A stretch of DNA of 28,703 nucleotides from Ectocarpus siliculosus (lineage: Eukaryota > Sar > Phaeophyceae > Ectocarpales > Ectocarpaceae), in the NCBI GenBank assembly GCA_000310025.1, contig FN649741.1, positions 2,500,037 through 2,528,739 on the forward strand, written 5' to 3'. The position numbers and the translations under genes were made by a program. This document shows positions 1 through 9,100 of the stretch, one piece after another (position 1 is the first letter of the stretch; each line of letters opens with the position of its first letter). Below the pieces are notes generated by a model. That model ran no database searches. It saw only the letters and a list, made by a program, of their open reading frames with translations, and was not told the DNA's origin.

Positions 1-1
1 A

Positions 2-121
2 CCATTGACCTCGCATCCCTACAAAGCCGGGACGGAGCACGCCGGGTTCTCACCGGACCAGGCTCTCACATCACCAAGCGCGAAGCGCCGTGAGGTATTT
101 GGCGAGTCGCATGAAGGGTGA
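2..121 (+). CDS. Possible 3' terminal exon of an off-window gene (partial)
   Basis: The first bases are GC-rich and open in two plus frames from the window edge. The frame starting at base 2 gives 39 residues ending in a TGA at 119-121 (ends REVFGESHEG). The frame starting at base 1 ends at 91-93. Neither has a start codon, so at most this is the last exon of a gene lying to the left. The sequence after it is AT-richer and stop-rich, as expected for a 3' UTR. I recognise no family. Chance openness over 120 bp is quite possible, so confidence is low. Confidence 0.25.
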   Translation, partial: PLTSHPYKAGTEHAGFSPDQALTSPSAKRREVFGESHEG

Positions 122-434
122 GCTGCATCCTGCTAAGGGTGTTCGGCATCTTGTGCTTACTTCCTTGCGTACGGATGACAGCTACGTATGACTTAATTTA
201 TTTTCTGGTGCTTTCACTTCCAGAGACAGTTGTAAGCACTGTGTAACTGCCTCGAGGATGCTTGACCATTTTAACACAACGTGGTACGATCATCCCCCGT
301 TGCGCAGAGTGAGGTTTCTCGACCCCGCACAACATGATCTACTCGACCACCATTATGGTTACCGCCAAAAAAAAAAACCGAGGTAAAAAAAAAAAACCGG
401 TAACCTGGTTGCCGAGTTCACGAAGTGAATTGGC
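122..434. other. Non-coding, nothing recognised
   Basis: No sustained coding frame or splice-compatible exon is visible. It contains two A-runs near 366-398 just before a tandem repeat array. If the preceding exon is real, part of this stretch may be its 3' UTR. Confidence 0.4.
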
Positions 435-640
435 TTGTTTTACAACGTCGTTGCCAAGCGACGAAAACCCAACCCCGATGGCAAACACCGAGGGGGGGGC
501 TTGTTCTACAACGTCGTTGCCAAGCGACGAAAACCCAACCCCGATGACAAACACCGGGGGGGGCGGCATGTTTTACAACGTCGTTGCCAAGCGACGAAAC
601 CCAACCCCGATGGCAAACATCGGGGGGGGAGGGGATCTAG
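435..640. repeat. Three-copy ~67-bp tandem repeat with G-run spacers
   Basis: Copies begin near 435, 502 and 570. Each starts TGTT(T/C)TACAACGTCGTTGCC, continues with AAGCGACGAAAACCCAACC and a GATGGCAAACA(C/T)CG block, and ends in a run of 7-8 G. Copies differ by only a few substitutions and a one-base indel in the A-run, so the amplification looks recent. The repeat keeps both strands open for 76-118 codons, but the resulting proteins are only the translated repeat and I do not call them genes. A further G-tract (about 629-652) separates the array from the inverted-repeat element. Confidence 0.85.
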
Positions 641-657
641 GGGGGGGGGGGGTAAAT

Positions 658-782
658 GTCAATTGTCCCGCTATACCTCCCGTCACATAGCTGAACGACG
701 CCTAACTCGGCCGGCACCGCTCACAGCTATCATTGAAGCCATCGTCCACCCCAATCAGACCAGTGGGTGCAGAGAAACGCCC
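658..782 (+). repeat. Left terminal inverted repeat
   Basis: This arm runs from GTCAATTGTCCCGC to GGGTGCAGAGAAACG and matches the reverse complement of 1905-2041. Landmarks shared by both arms in the same order are TATACCTCCCGTCAC, CTAACTCGGCC, CTCACAGCTATCATTGAAGC, CATCGTCCAC and CAGACCAGTGGGTGCAGAG. It lacks a short GTGTTGGCACG segment present in the right arm. Confidence 0.8.
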
Positions 783-1221
783 ACATGGCGGGGGCTCAGT
801 GGCTCAACGGCCGGTGGAGCCGAGAAGCTTATCTGCTCCACCAGGCGAACATCTATCTACTGGGCGTCTGTTGTCCTTACGAAGACTTTCATTGTGTTGG
901 CACGGCCCACAGTTTTCATACGAGCCATCGGGCACCCCGATCGGACTAGTGGGTGCAGGGAAGCGCCCACCCACGGGGGCTCAGTGGCTCAAAGACCCGG
1001 TGGAGCAGATACTTATCTGCTCCACCAGGCCAAACTCTATCTACCGGGGGCTGTTTGTCCTACGAAGACTTTAATTGTCTTGGCAAGGCCAACAGTTATC
1101 ATTCAAGCCACCGTGCACCCCCATCGGACCAGTGGACGCAGAGACATGCCTACCCACGGGGGCTCAGTGGCTCAACGGCCCTTATCTGCCCCACCAGGCC
1201 AAACTCTATCTACCGGGCGCT
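721..1221 (+). repeat. Three-unit ~170-187 bp minisatellite inside the element
   Basis: Units start near 723 (CAGCTATCATTGAAGCC), 910 (CAGTTTTCATACGAGCC) and 1092 (CAGTTATCATTCAAGCC). Each contains, in order, a GACCAGTGG(G/A) block, GGGGGCTCAGTGGCTCAA, a CTTATCTGC(T/C)CCACCAGG block and an A(T/C)CTATCTAC(T/C)GGG block. Spacing between equivalent blocks is about 184 and 169 bp, the last unit being shortened. The first part of each unit matches the inner part of the terminal inverted repeat, so the array seems to have grown out of the left arm. Open frames across it are by-products of the repeat. Confidence 0.85.
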
Positions 1222-1234
1222 GATTGTCTTCCGA

Positions 1235-1450
1235 ACACTTGTGGCAAATAGGGGCACCCCCAGTAAATATTTTCAAACGGGCACCCTCTCGGGCCAACGC
1301 CCCCCCCCCCCTCCCACAACGGCCATTCCCCCCCTACTAACGGGCACCCCACCCCCACAACGCCCCCCCCCTGGTGGTTTGGGGCACTCCCCCTCAATTT
1401 ACGGCACTTCCAGCCGTAAACGGGCACCCCACCTCTATTGTGGGTACTCC
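1235..1450 (+). repeat. Degenerate GGGCACCC-type short repeats
   Basis: The block ACGGGCACCCC or a near relative recurs about six times between C-runs (for example near 1247, 1278, 1340, 1382 and 1425), with ACAACG(C/G)CC and TTTACGGCACTTCC variants between. The stretch is strongly C-biased on this strand. It forms the second repeat family inside the inverted-repeat element and shows no gene. Confidence 0.6.
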
Positions 1451-1517
1451 CTCGGCTTACGAACGCCTCTTGGTGCAGTGTTCGGACGGTGCAGTGCTGT
1501 AGGGAATTATGTAGTAT

Positions 1518-1822
1518 ACCCTGTATTCCCTGATCGCATACGCTGTGTTTGTTGATCAGATACACCAAACACTGTATTCCCTGATCAGGATCACTGTATT
1601 CCCTTATCCGAAACACCGTGTTCCCTCGCTCTTTTCACTTTATTCCCTGAGCAGATTCACTGTATTGCCTCAACAGATAGGTCTACACCGCATTCCCTCG
1701 TTCGCTTCACTTTATTCCCAGGTCAGGAAGGTCAGGATCACTCTATTCCTTCTTCAGATACACCGAGTATTCCTTGTACTTTTCACTATTTCCATCATCA
1801 GGTTTACTGTATTCCCTCGTAA
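1518..1822 (+). repeat. Degenerate ~20-28 bp TATTCCCT repeats
   Basis: About a dozen variants of (C)ACTGTATTCCCTGATCAGGA follow one another (for example near 1523, 1573, 1595, 1640, 1661, 1711 and 1806), often with a palindromic TGATCAG core. Divergence between units is high, so this is an old array or one under loose constraint. It fills the right half of the inverted-repeat element and keeps one frame open for 115 codons without any protein character. Confidence 0.75.
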
Positions 1823-1904
1823 TCTCACAGAAAGACCACCCGTTAGAGACAATACCACAGTCGAAGGGGGTGTGCTGTCGTCTGTACAGTGAGTGGGAAG
1901 AAAC

Positions 1905-2041
1905 CGTTTCTCTGCACCCACTGGTCTGATTTACGTGGACGATGGCTTCAATGATAGCTGTGAGCCGTGCCAACACGGTGCAGGCCGAGTTAGACGCGGT
2001 TCAGCTATCTACGTGACGGGAGGTATAGCGGGACAATTGAC
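1905..2041 (-). repeat. Right terminal inverted repeat
   Basis: Reverse complement of the 658-782 arm, slightly longer because it keeps an extra GTAG after CCCGTCAC and a GTGTTGGCACGG segment. That extra segment also appears (GTGTTGGCACGG, GTCTTGGCAAGG) just upstream of the second and third internal minisatellite units. The right arm is therefore probably closer to the ancestral end than the left arm. Confidence 0.8.
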
Positions 2042-2375
2042 CATACCACTGTGGGAAGATATCGAATGGGAGTGTCCGATAGCTTGGAAGAACGGCATGG
2101 GCCGTGCGGACAAGACGCAAAAGGGTTGAGGCCAATTGGAGCGGTGTGGACGGAGGTTCGAGACGATTACTGCTTCCTGACATGCTGCGGAACCCCCTTT
2201 TTCGGCATATCTCTACAGCCACTGGCGGATTGAGCTTCTAAGTAGCATTGCAGATAGCTGTAGTCGATACCTACACGATGCAATTGGTTTAAGGTCGATT
2301 GGAGCTCTGTGGGTGGAGATCTACCTGGTGGAGCAAATAGGAGGTTACTCCACCGGTGGAGCAAATAGCATTGCC
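2042..2375. repeat. Diverged fragments related to the element, inverted
   Basis: Outside the right inverted repeat, GAGATCTACCTGGTGGAGCA (near 2317) and CCACCGGTGGAGCAAATAGC (near 2350) are reverse-strand relatives of the internal block CTTATCTGCTCCACCAGG. A second pair, CCAATTGGAGCGGTGTGGAC (near 2134) and TCGATTGGAGCTCTGTGGGT (near 2293), is directly repeated. This suggests remnants of an older related copy into or beside which the element inserted. No gene is visible. Confidence 0.45.
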
Positions 2376-4660
2376 GTTTTCTTTTATATGTTTTGGTTTC
2401 TTGTTTTGGTTTGGAGTTTTATCTGATGAAATTGGATGCAGACGTGGCATGCTGGATGTTGCGGAATCACGCCTGATTGTTGCACTGCTGTCGGAAATCA
2501 TGGGTGTGTGTGTGTGCTGATGCCATGCTGTCCTCCGCAGTACAACAAGCAGTATTTCTGACATCGGGTATTTGTTTGGTAGTTCATGTTTGGATTTTCT
2601 GTGTTTTCCCTGCGGAGTTATTAAGGATTCGAGTTGTGATTAATGGGATTTTGGTAGTCGACGTTTGGAACATAGGCCCCCTTTTACCTGCGGAGTTGAT
2701 ATGGAGTTGAATATTAAATGGTATATTCACTGCGTTTATTATATAAGACGCCCAGCAGGGGGGCTGTTGGATGGATTATAAGCTGAGATGGAGGACTCGA
2801 AGCTGCAGCAGTATTGATGAACGTTTTTTCTAGACGCTTGTTTCCGAACACGTTTTGTTTGGGATGTACTTCATCGGTTTGTTTGCGGGCTTTTGTACTG
2901 GTATGTCTGTGTATTGGAGGAGGGGTTTGGCATGTTTCGATAAGTCAAAGTTGAAACCTTTGTGCTTCCGAAGGTTTGTTTAACTGGTCATTGAGTTGAA
3001 CATGATTTCTATCTGGGAGTTTGTTATGAGTAGTTGGGGCACATTTTCCCGGAGTTACCCGTCCCGTTCTGACGCAACTCCGATGTAAAGTTGATATTTA
3101 CTTGGTATTACTTGGTATTCTATTTCCAAGGGTTATTGTTGGCGTTTGACTACTTGGGAAATTGGTAGAGCATATTTTCAAGAGGGCGATTTGTTAACTG
3201 ACCGACCTTTTAGGGGATAGCAATTTGACACCATCAGAAGATTTGAAAGATTTCATAGAACTGTGAGATCGACAGAGTTCGTTCGTAGAACAATGTTTTA
3301 TTGGAGGATTGTTTGGATTGGAATATTATTTTAGTGGATGATTTTCGTTTGGATGGGTAGCTTGACATATTTTCGTTTTACCTGGCAATGATAATCGTAA
3401 CGGGGATTTCGTAGATCGCATCTCATACCGAGCAGGGGGGCTGTTTGGGGTGCTCGGCAGTATACTCTGTACGGGGCCTCCGGGGAATACGCGGATGGTA
3501 TGTGTTGACGGACATACGAACATGCTGCATGGCGCGATGGTGTGGCCTGCCGCATGTCTCTCACTCTCGAAGCAACCAAGGTCTTGAGTCAACCTTCTTT
3601 CTCTTTCGGCCTCTGACGAGGTACCGCACCCAAACACACCAGGTGTAACATATGGACAGGATATTTCAGATTTACCACCTGGGTGGGAAACCGTTCCGAG
3701 GTATAGGAAACTTGGTACTGTAGGTCGTCATCGTTAGGAGGTTATTGGAGTGGCGCCCGTGTGAAAATCACTACTGGGTGTGTAGGTATCGTACAGGGTA
3801 ATCGCAGTGCCTAGAATCCATAGTCTAGAGCTTTGCAACAACAAGGCATGCAGTCTAGTGTCTCGTAGCGACACCGAATCCTCCGGTAGTACGCGCGTAG
3901 TGTCCGACATTGGATTTCCTCGTTGCGGTAATCAGCAAACGCGATGCTTCTCTGATGGTAGTAGACTGACTGGGATTGTATCACGAGTTTTGTCGGGAAG
4001 CGAATTTCATTGGTGTTGGATGGTGCGTTGAGTTTCAGCTAGGATGTTTTCTTGAGAGGTTAATTGCTTGCATTCTGTGATCCAAAGGGTATTCTGCTGT
4101 AGCTGAAGAGAGAGGATTGTTGAGTCGAACAGGGCAGGTACATGGTGCGGAGGTCATTTGACACGTGTCGGAGGAACATCATTCGGAGGCAGAACTACTG
4201 TACACCCACTCGGAAATTTGCAGAGTTTCCGAAATCAATACATGAACTCGCAAAGCTGTGGAATGAACTATAAATGTACAAAGTGTCCGCCGTCCCCCGA
4301 TATCGTCGCGGCCCACACGTACGTGCAAAGTCATCTTGTACCGTATGTAGCAGAGACGCCGGCATCTGTAGAGCCAGGGGGAGTGCATTATTGTGAACAG
4401 AGAGAAAGGCGCTTGACGGTCCTTCTGCTGGTGGTGGTTACGCAGCAACGGTTGTGACTTGTCACCCCAGACACCGAACCAACACCCACATCTTATCATT
4501 TAACGGCTTGGCGTTGTCGGTCGTAATACGTAAATCGCGGCAAACGGAAATAAGAGAATAACCCGTAGAACGAAACGACGTCCCAAACGGCAACATCTCG
4601 ATCGTCAGAAAGACGGGAAAGGGGTCGCAACCCAACGAAATACTCAACACCGACGCGACA
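2376..4660. other. AT-richer stretch without a supported gene
   Basis: All frames are short and lack exon-like composition or consistent splice partners. It holds a (GT)n microsatellite at about 2503-2516, a TATATAA at about 2739, and an exact 15-base repeat AGCAGGGGGGCTGTT at 2754-2768 and 3431-3445. That repeat resembles a retrotransposon polypurine tract followed by TG, but no LTR pair could be traced. It most likely consists of decayed transposon sequence and intergenic DNA. Confidence 0.4.
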
Positions 4661-4702
4661 AAAAAAAAAAAACGATCATTTTTTGGCGACCTGATCGTTT
4701 TT
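4661..4702. repeat. AAAAACGATCA hairpin
   Basis: An A-run ending AAAAACGATCA is followed after 13 bases by TGATCGTTTTT, a perfect 11-bp inverted repeat able to form a stem-loop. In a eukaryotic intergenic region with no adjacent gene its function is unknown. It could be the core of a small miniature element. Confidence 0.5.
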
Positions 4703-6146
4703 GATGAGACCCCAGCCTCCTGTGCCGGCCATCATGTTAATAAATAAATAACCCGCCGAAACGGTCATCCGCGCCAACCATTTGAAAAAACCGGCTGTTT
4801 GGCCAACGAAAATATGCCAAGGAAACGTCGTCTGCTGTGCCAACCATTCTTTAGGCCAAGGGTGGCAATCACAACGTCGTAAGATTAAACATTGACGATC
4901 TCCTCCGTGTCACAACAACTAATGAAACAAACGGGTGCGATTCATTGCGGGATGGTCCAATGCTTATGAAGTAGTGTAATGTTTTACTGTGAAGAGGAGG
5001 ACAAAGACAAGTTCTTGAACGCCGCGACAGTCGTCGTCCGTCGTTTCACTAGAAAACATGAGAGCCCTCGTCAAAAGAGTCCCCCAATATTTTTTTTCCC
5101 TTCACGCAAATTCAGACACATTTTTTTGCCATCCTGTGAGACCTCTGGAGACCGGAACGGTCTCTTAGAGGAATTGGAGGAGAGCCGGACGGGGGCAGCA
5201 GGCACACCCACTCGAAAATCTGACAGAGGAATCTCGAGAACATCGACCGAAGAAAACAATTTGCTTTTAGAGAAGAAACGGGAGATCGCCAGTTCTAAAA
5301 ACCAAGTAAATAAACGGGAAATGCGGCCTAACGGGGTAAAAAAAACGCGGCCTAACTGGGGTCAAAATCGAATATAGGTCTGAGAATTTCGCTGACGGAA
5401 ACTGATCCCCGTAGGCTTCAGAATAACCTGGTGGACTTCCGTGCTGCAAACAAACGACCCAAACAAGCTGCATTGCTCCAGTGGTCAACAAAAAGCTCCC
5501 GTCAACCGGGGAGAAAAAAATGACGTCGGTCAACACGCATGCATGCGCCCTACGCACTTCCTTGGGAGAAGAAAAAAAGCACCTTACAAAGGACAATGTT
5601 GTGAAACGGTTTATTTACTGAAAAGACGAAGACATGCAGTATGCAAGCTAGAAGGTCGTAGGTCCACCAGCTGATTTTCTGCACACAAACGACGTGCCCG
5701 CTATTTAGCAGCCCGCAGACGCCCAAGACCCCGGCAAATGAAGCAACCACCCACACGCAGCGCTGTTCCAACAACTAATCCACGAAACCCACCAAAGTGC
5801 CCGGATTTGACTGCGTTCCCACTTCAAGCCGCTGCACTTGTTCGTGCTGTCTAACAGTGCGGTTCTCGGGTGCCGCAGAGGACAAAGTGGATTGGTATGC
5901 GTTTGCGTAAAAAGATAAAAAAAATGCTAGGATGATCGATTTGGCCTCTGCCTACCTTTGTATTATTTCGCCGCTGAGGGAGGGTGGCGAGGGGGGAAGT
6001 GGACGCGTTTCGATCTGCATCACTCCAAAGAGAATACAGCATCGGCACAACGGAATGGGCAAGCAACCGACCAACCCCAACAACAAATGCCCTGGCTCCG
6101 ATGCGAGCATGTCTACGGCTTGCGAGAGCGCGGATCCTGTCGCATG
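4703..6146. other. Intergenic and probable 3' UTR of the DIX-like gene; no supported gene
   Basis: The longest frame (4979-5377, plus) is Lys/Arg/Phe-rich and looks like a chance opening. A short GCGGCCTAAC repeat occurs twice near 5324-5356, in the context GCGGCCTAAC(G/T)GGG. The part adjoining 6146 would be the 3' untranslated region of the minus-strand gene that ends there. Confidence 0.4.
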
Positions 6147-9100
6147 TTACATGCTCCCACGTCCCTGAGGAGGAAACCTCGCGAATTGTTGTTGTTGCTG
6201 GTGAAGTATAGTGGTAGTGGTTCAGGTGTCAAGCAGCCGAAGGAACGAGCAACAAGCACGTACCAACACCAAGAGCGGGCGGAAAGGACGCGGGGCGCGG
6301 GGGGGGCTAAGGAGAAAACTTGGAGAGCAGCAAAGGCCAACGTGGGCCTCTGGATAAACACGAAATCGCATGAAGAAAAACCCTTCATTCAATGGAGGAC
6401 GGTGGGGGGCTGTAATACCTTCCCTTCTGGCGTTAACCTTAGTCGGCAGCGATGGGGCGAACGCAATTTCAAAACTACAACTTGACGAATTCGACAAAAT
6501 ATCAAGTACCTCTCCACTCAACATCAACTCATGAATTGAAACTCTGTCTCGCTCTTCGCCGCGATTCATGAGGAAGCAGCGTGTAAAATTGAAGAATAGC
6601 GTAAGCCAGTTTTCCGCTGACTCTCAACCAACTTGACTATTTCCCCATTTCGGTTTTGAGAATCCATCGGCAAAATTGATTCAAATCCTCTCAGTTACAA
6701 GTATAGGATAAAGCACAGCCTCCAAACCCTTTTAGTCCGTGTGGTCATTACGCCCATGCTACGTAGTATTTGGCGCAGGGGAGGAAGGAGTCAAAATTTG
6801 CAGGAACGGACATGGGGGTCAGACACAAAGTGATGATTGTCACCTGGTGTTGCTGCTGTTGCTGCTGTTGTTGCTGCTGCTGCTGCTGCTGCCACTGGAC
6901 ATGAACCGCACAATAGTACCAATGGAGGGCCGGCGTCGTCATGTTGGGGCCGTGTCGCCGTTCACCACCACGACCGCAAAAGAGCACCAGACGTACGAAC
7001 GATGCAGCCAACAGGGACAGTTCAGCAACACGTGTACTCAGCGTGAGAGGACGGGCCCTCGCGATAATCGACATTCCCTTGCGGCAAGACACCCTTCAAA
7101 TACCGGCCCTGTCTACTCCGCGACCAAGAACCGTTGGACACACATCATATCTCCAGTGTGACGCGTGATCAAATCATCCAAAGATGGGTACCACGGCATG
7201 CCACCTCCCGGTGCCCCCCCTTCACATCCTCACCGATGGTGCATGACCGCCCATGCCAGACGCGCCCACCCCGAATCCACCGCCCGCGCCGCCTCCGCCG
7301 CCGCCCACGGCTACACCCGCTGCCCCCATCTGAGACATGGGAGCCGGGTGCATGGGGGGCGATCGCGGCATCGGTCTCGCCGCCCCCGCCGCCGACGGTA
7401 CTGATGCCGTTTGTTGTGGGGGAACGCCCTGCGATGGTGAGCTGTCAAACATGCCGAGCAAATCGTCGGGCTGGCGAAGTAGAGGTAAAAAGAGGAACAG
7501 GGCGGGGGTCCGAGACGGGATACGAGGTAAGCAGGGTCTAAGAGGCACGGGCGGATTCGTGAAAGCCCGAAAAAAAAGGAACAACGAAACCGAAGGGGGC
7601 TTACACGTCGTCAGAAGGAAGGGATTGTCTGAACTGCTTTTCAGTCAGACGTCGGAGGACGTAGATGCACGGCTGCATGTGCCCCATGTGAGTCAGACCC
7701 GAAAAAATGTATACAGCGATGATGGTGGATGTGTAGTTAACACGTGGGGTGACCTCTTTAGGAGAAACAGTGAAAACAAGAGTTCCGGCCTGGGAAGGGT
7801 GTTACACGCTAAAAGCAAGCGAGAAAATCAATACCCGGCAGATGGTGGGTATCCACACGCGAAAAATCGCAAGGGGGACAGATGTACGATGCACTACGTC
7901 CAAGAATTAAAATTACCAGTGAGTACATGACATTCAACAGAAACGTACGATGAGCGGCGCCGGGTTGGTGGCGGGGTCTAAATTAGGAGCCTAAAGGAGG
8001 GGGTGTACAGCCCATGGTCAAATACCGCAACGAACAACAACGCCCCTTTGTCATTTGCGCTTTCGCCTCGAAAAAACTCAACACTCCGTTCACAGCGAAG
8101 ACTCGTGACATCAAAGTTGCGTCACGCTCCCGGTACGTGGGCGGGGGGAGGGGGGTATCGTTGGGCTTTTGGTTTGGTGAGTAAGTTCGACGGTCCAGCA
8201 CTACTGAAGACGGAAACGTGTTGGCCACAAAGATCAACATGTGAAGCTGTGAACGCATATGCCCCCGAAGGACGGGAGCAGTACACCTTACGACGGCGAG
8301 GCCTTGGCTGCAAAGTTGGACTGTCCGACAAGCTTTCCGTTGCGGTACCCGAAGAGGAAGACAGCGGGAAACATCACAGACAGGCTGAAACGCCAAGGCG
8401 TGTACCACAGGTATATACGAGAGACGCACAGTACAACGAGCGGTGAACTGACCTGGGAGCCTCCTCCCATTAAGCCAGGCCCTGGGGCACCCCCCGGCGC
8501 GATACCGTGCCCCATGTTGAGCAGATCGTCTCCGCCAAACCCTGCAGCAAGGCGTCGGGAATCCGTTCACGAAAATGTTGGCATCCTTTGTTCAAACAGA
8601 AATAACACGTCAAGAACGTTATCAACGCTGTGCACTGTTTGTCTGGAAGCTAGACGGTTCCACCTTCAAAGTCGTTCAGCGGCGGCCGTGCCGGCGACCC
8701 CGGATAATCAGGCGTTTAGCGGTCAACAAGGGACTGACCATTTTCATTGATCAGACCACCGATTGGAGCTCCTATGCATAGATGAATAGCGTACACCACG
8801 GCAGAAATGCTGCGACGGTGGTGTAAGTGATGAACAAAAAAACAGTCAAGGCCATCGATCCCGACTTGAAAAAAACTCACACAGATACGCAACTCTTCCA
8901 CAGTGTTCTACAGGCGTCAACACGCAACAAGAAGGCCTACCATACTTTGTAAAGGACCCCATCGCAACAATTGGTTGAATGTGATTCGAGGAACGCGTTT
9001 TACGGCAACTGCTGAAGGGTCGCAAGAAAGCACGCACGTGCGCTCGCAAATACTTTAGTATGAACCTCTGCGGCAGCCAGCGAGAACCGAAAACGTTAAA

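Larger units (their letters stand above)
658..2041. mobile_element. Putative non-autonomous DNA transposon with long terminal inverted repeats
   Basis: The two ends are long imperfect inverted copies: 658-782 reads inward from GTCAATTGTCCCGCTATACC, and 1905-2041 is its reverse complement. They differ by scattered substitutions plus a ~4-base and a ~12-13-base gap. Between them lie a ~170-187 bp minisatellite, a GGGCACCC-type degenerate array and a TATTCCCT-type degenerate array. There is no transposase-like frame, so if mobile it would depend on an enzyme encoded elsewhere. No clear target-site duplication is visible (left flank ...GTAAAT, right flank CATACC...), so the ends may be slightly misplaced or the insertion old. 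A non-mobile foldback duplication is the alternative. The element type is inferred from structure only. Confidence 0.6.

Noticed and set aside
435-470. TTTTACAACGTCGT followed by GAAAACCC resembles the start of the lacZ alpha region of cloning vectors.
   Set aside because: The match is broken after 14 bases by an unrelated insert, occurs in three tandem genomic units, and no other vector sequence is present. Treated as coincidence.
435-1223. 262-codon plus-strand opening across the repeat arrays.
   Set aside because: It is the translation of two tandem arrays and changes character with each repeat; no splice context or domain.
2754-3445. A complete LTR retrotransposon between the two purine tracts.
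   Set aside because: Sequence downstream of the two tracts is not alike, and there is no gag or pol-like frame.
4979-5377. 132-codon plus-strand opening starting MFYCEEEDKDKF.
   Set aside because: Lys/Phe runs from A/T homopolymers, no homologous feel, no splice partners.
6748-7092. 114-codon minus-strand opening containing the Gln run, read as a single exon.
   Set aside because: The sequence on both sides of the Gln run is not protein-like, while short GT-AG exons 6894-6844 and 6197-6147 join in phase and extend the Gln run.
8259-8750. 163-codon plus-strand opening overlapping exon 4 of the DIX-like gene.
   Set aside because: Antisense to a phase-consistent exon; its Pro-rich part is the reverse image of the Gly-rich coding strand.
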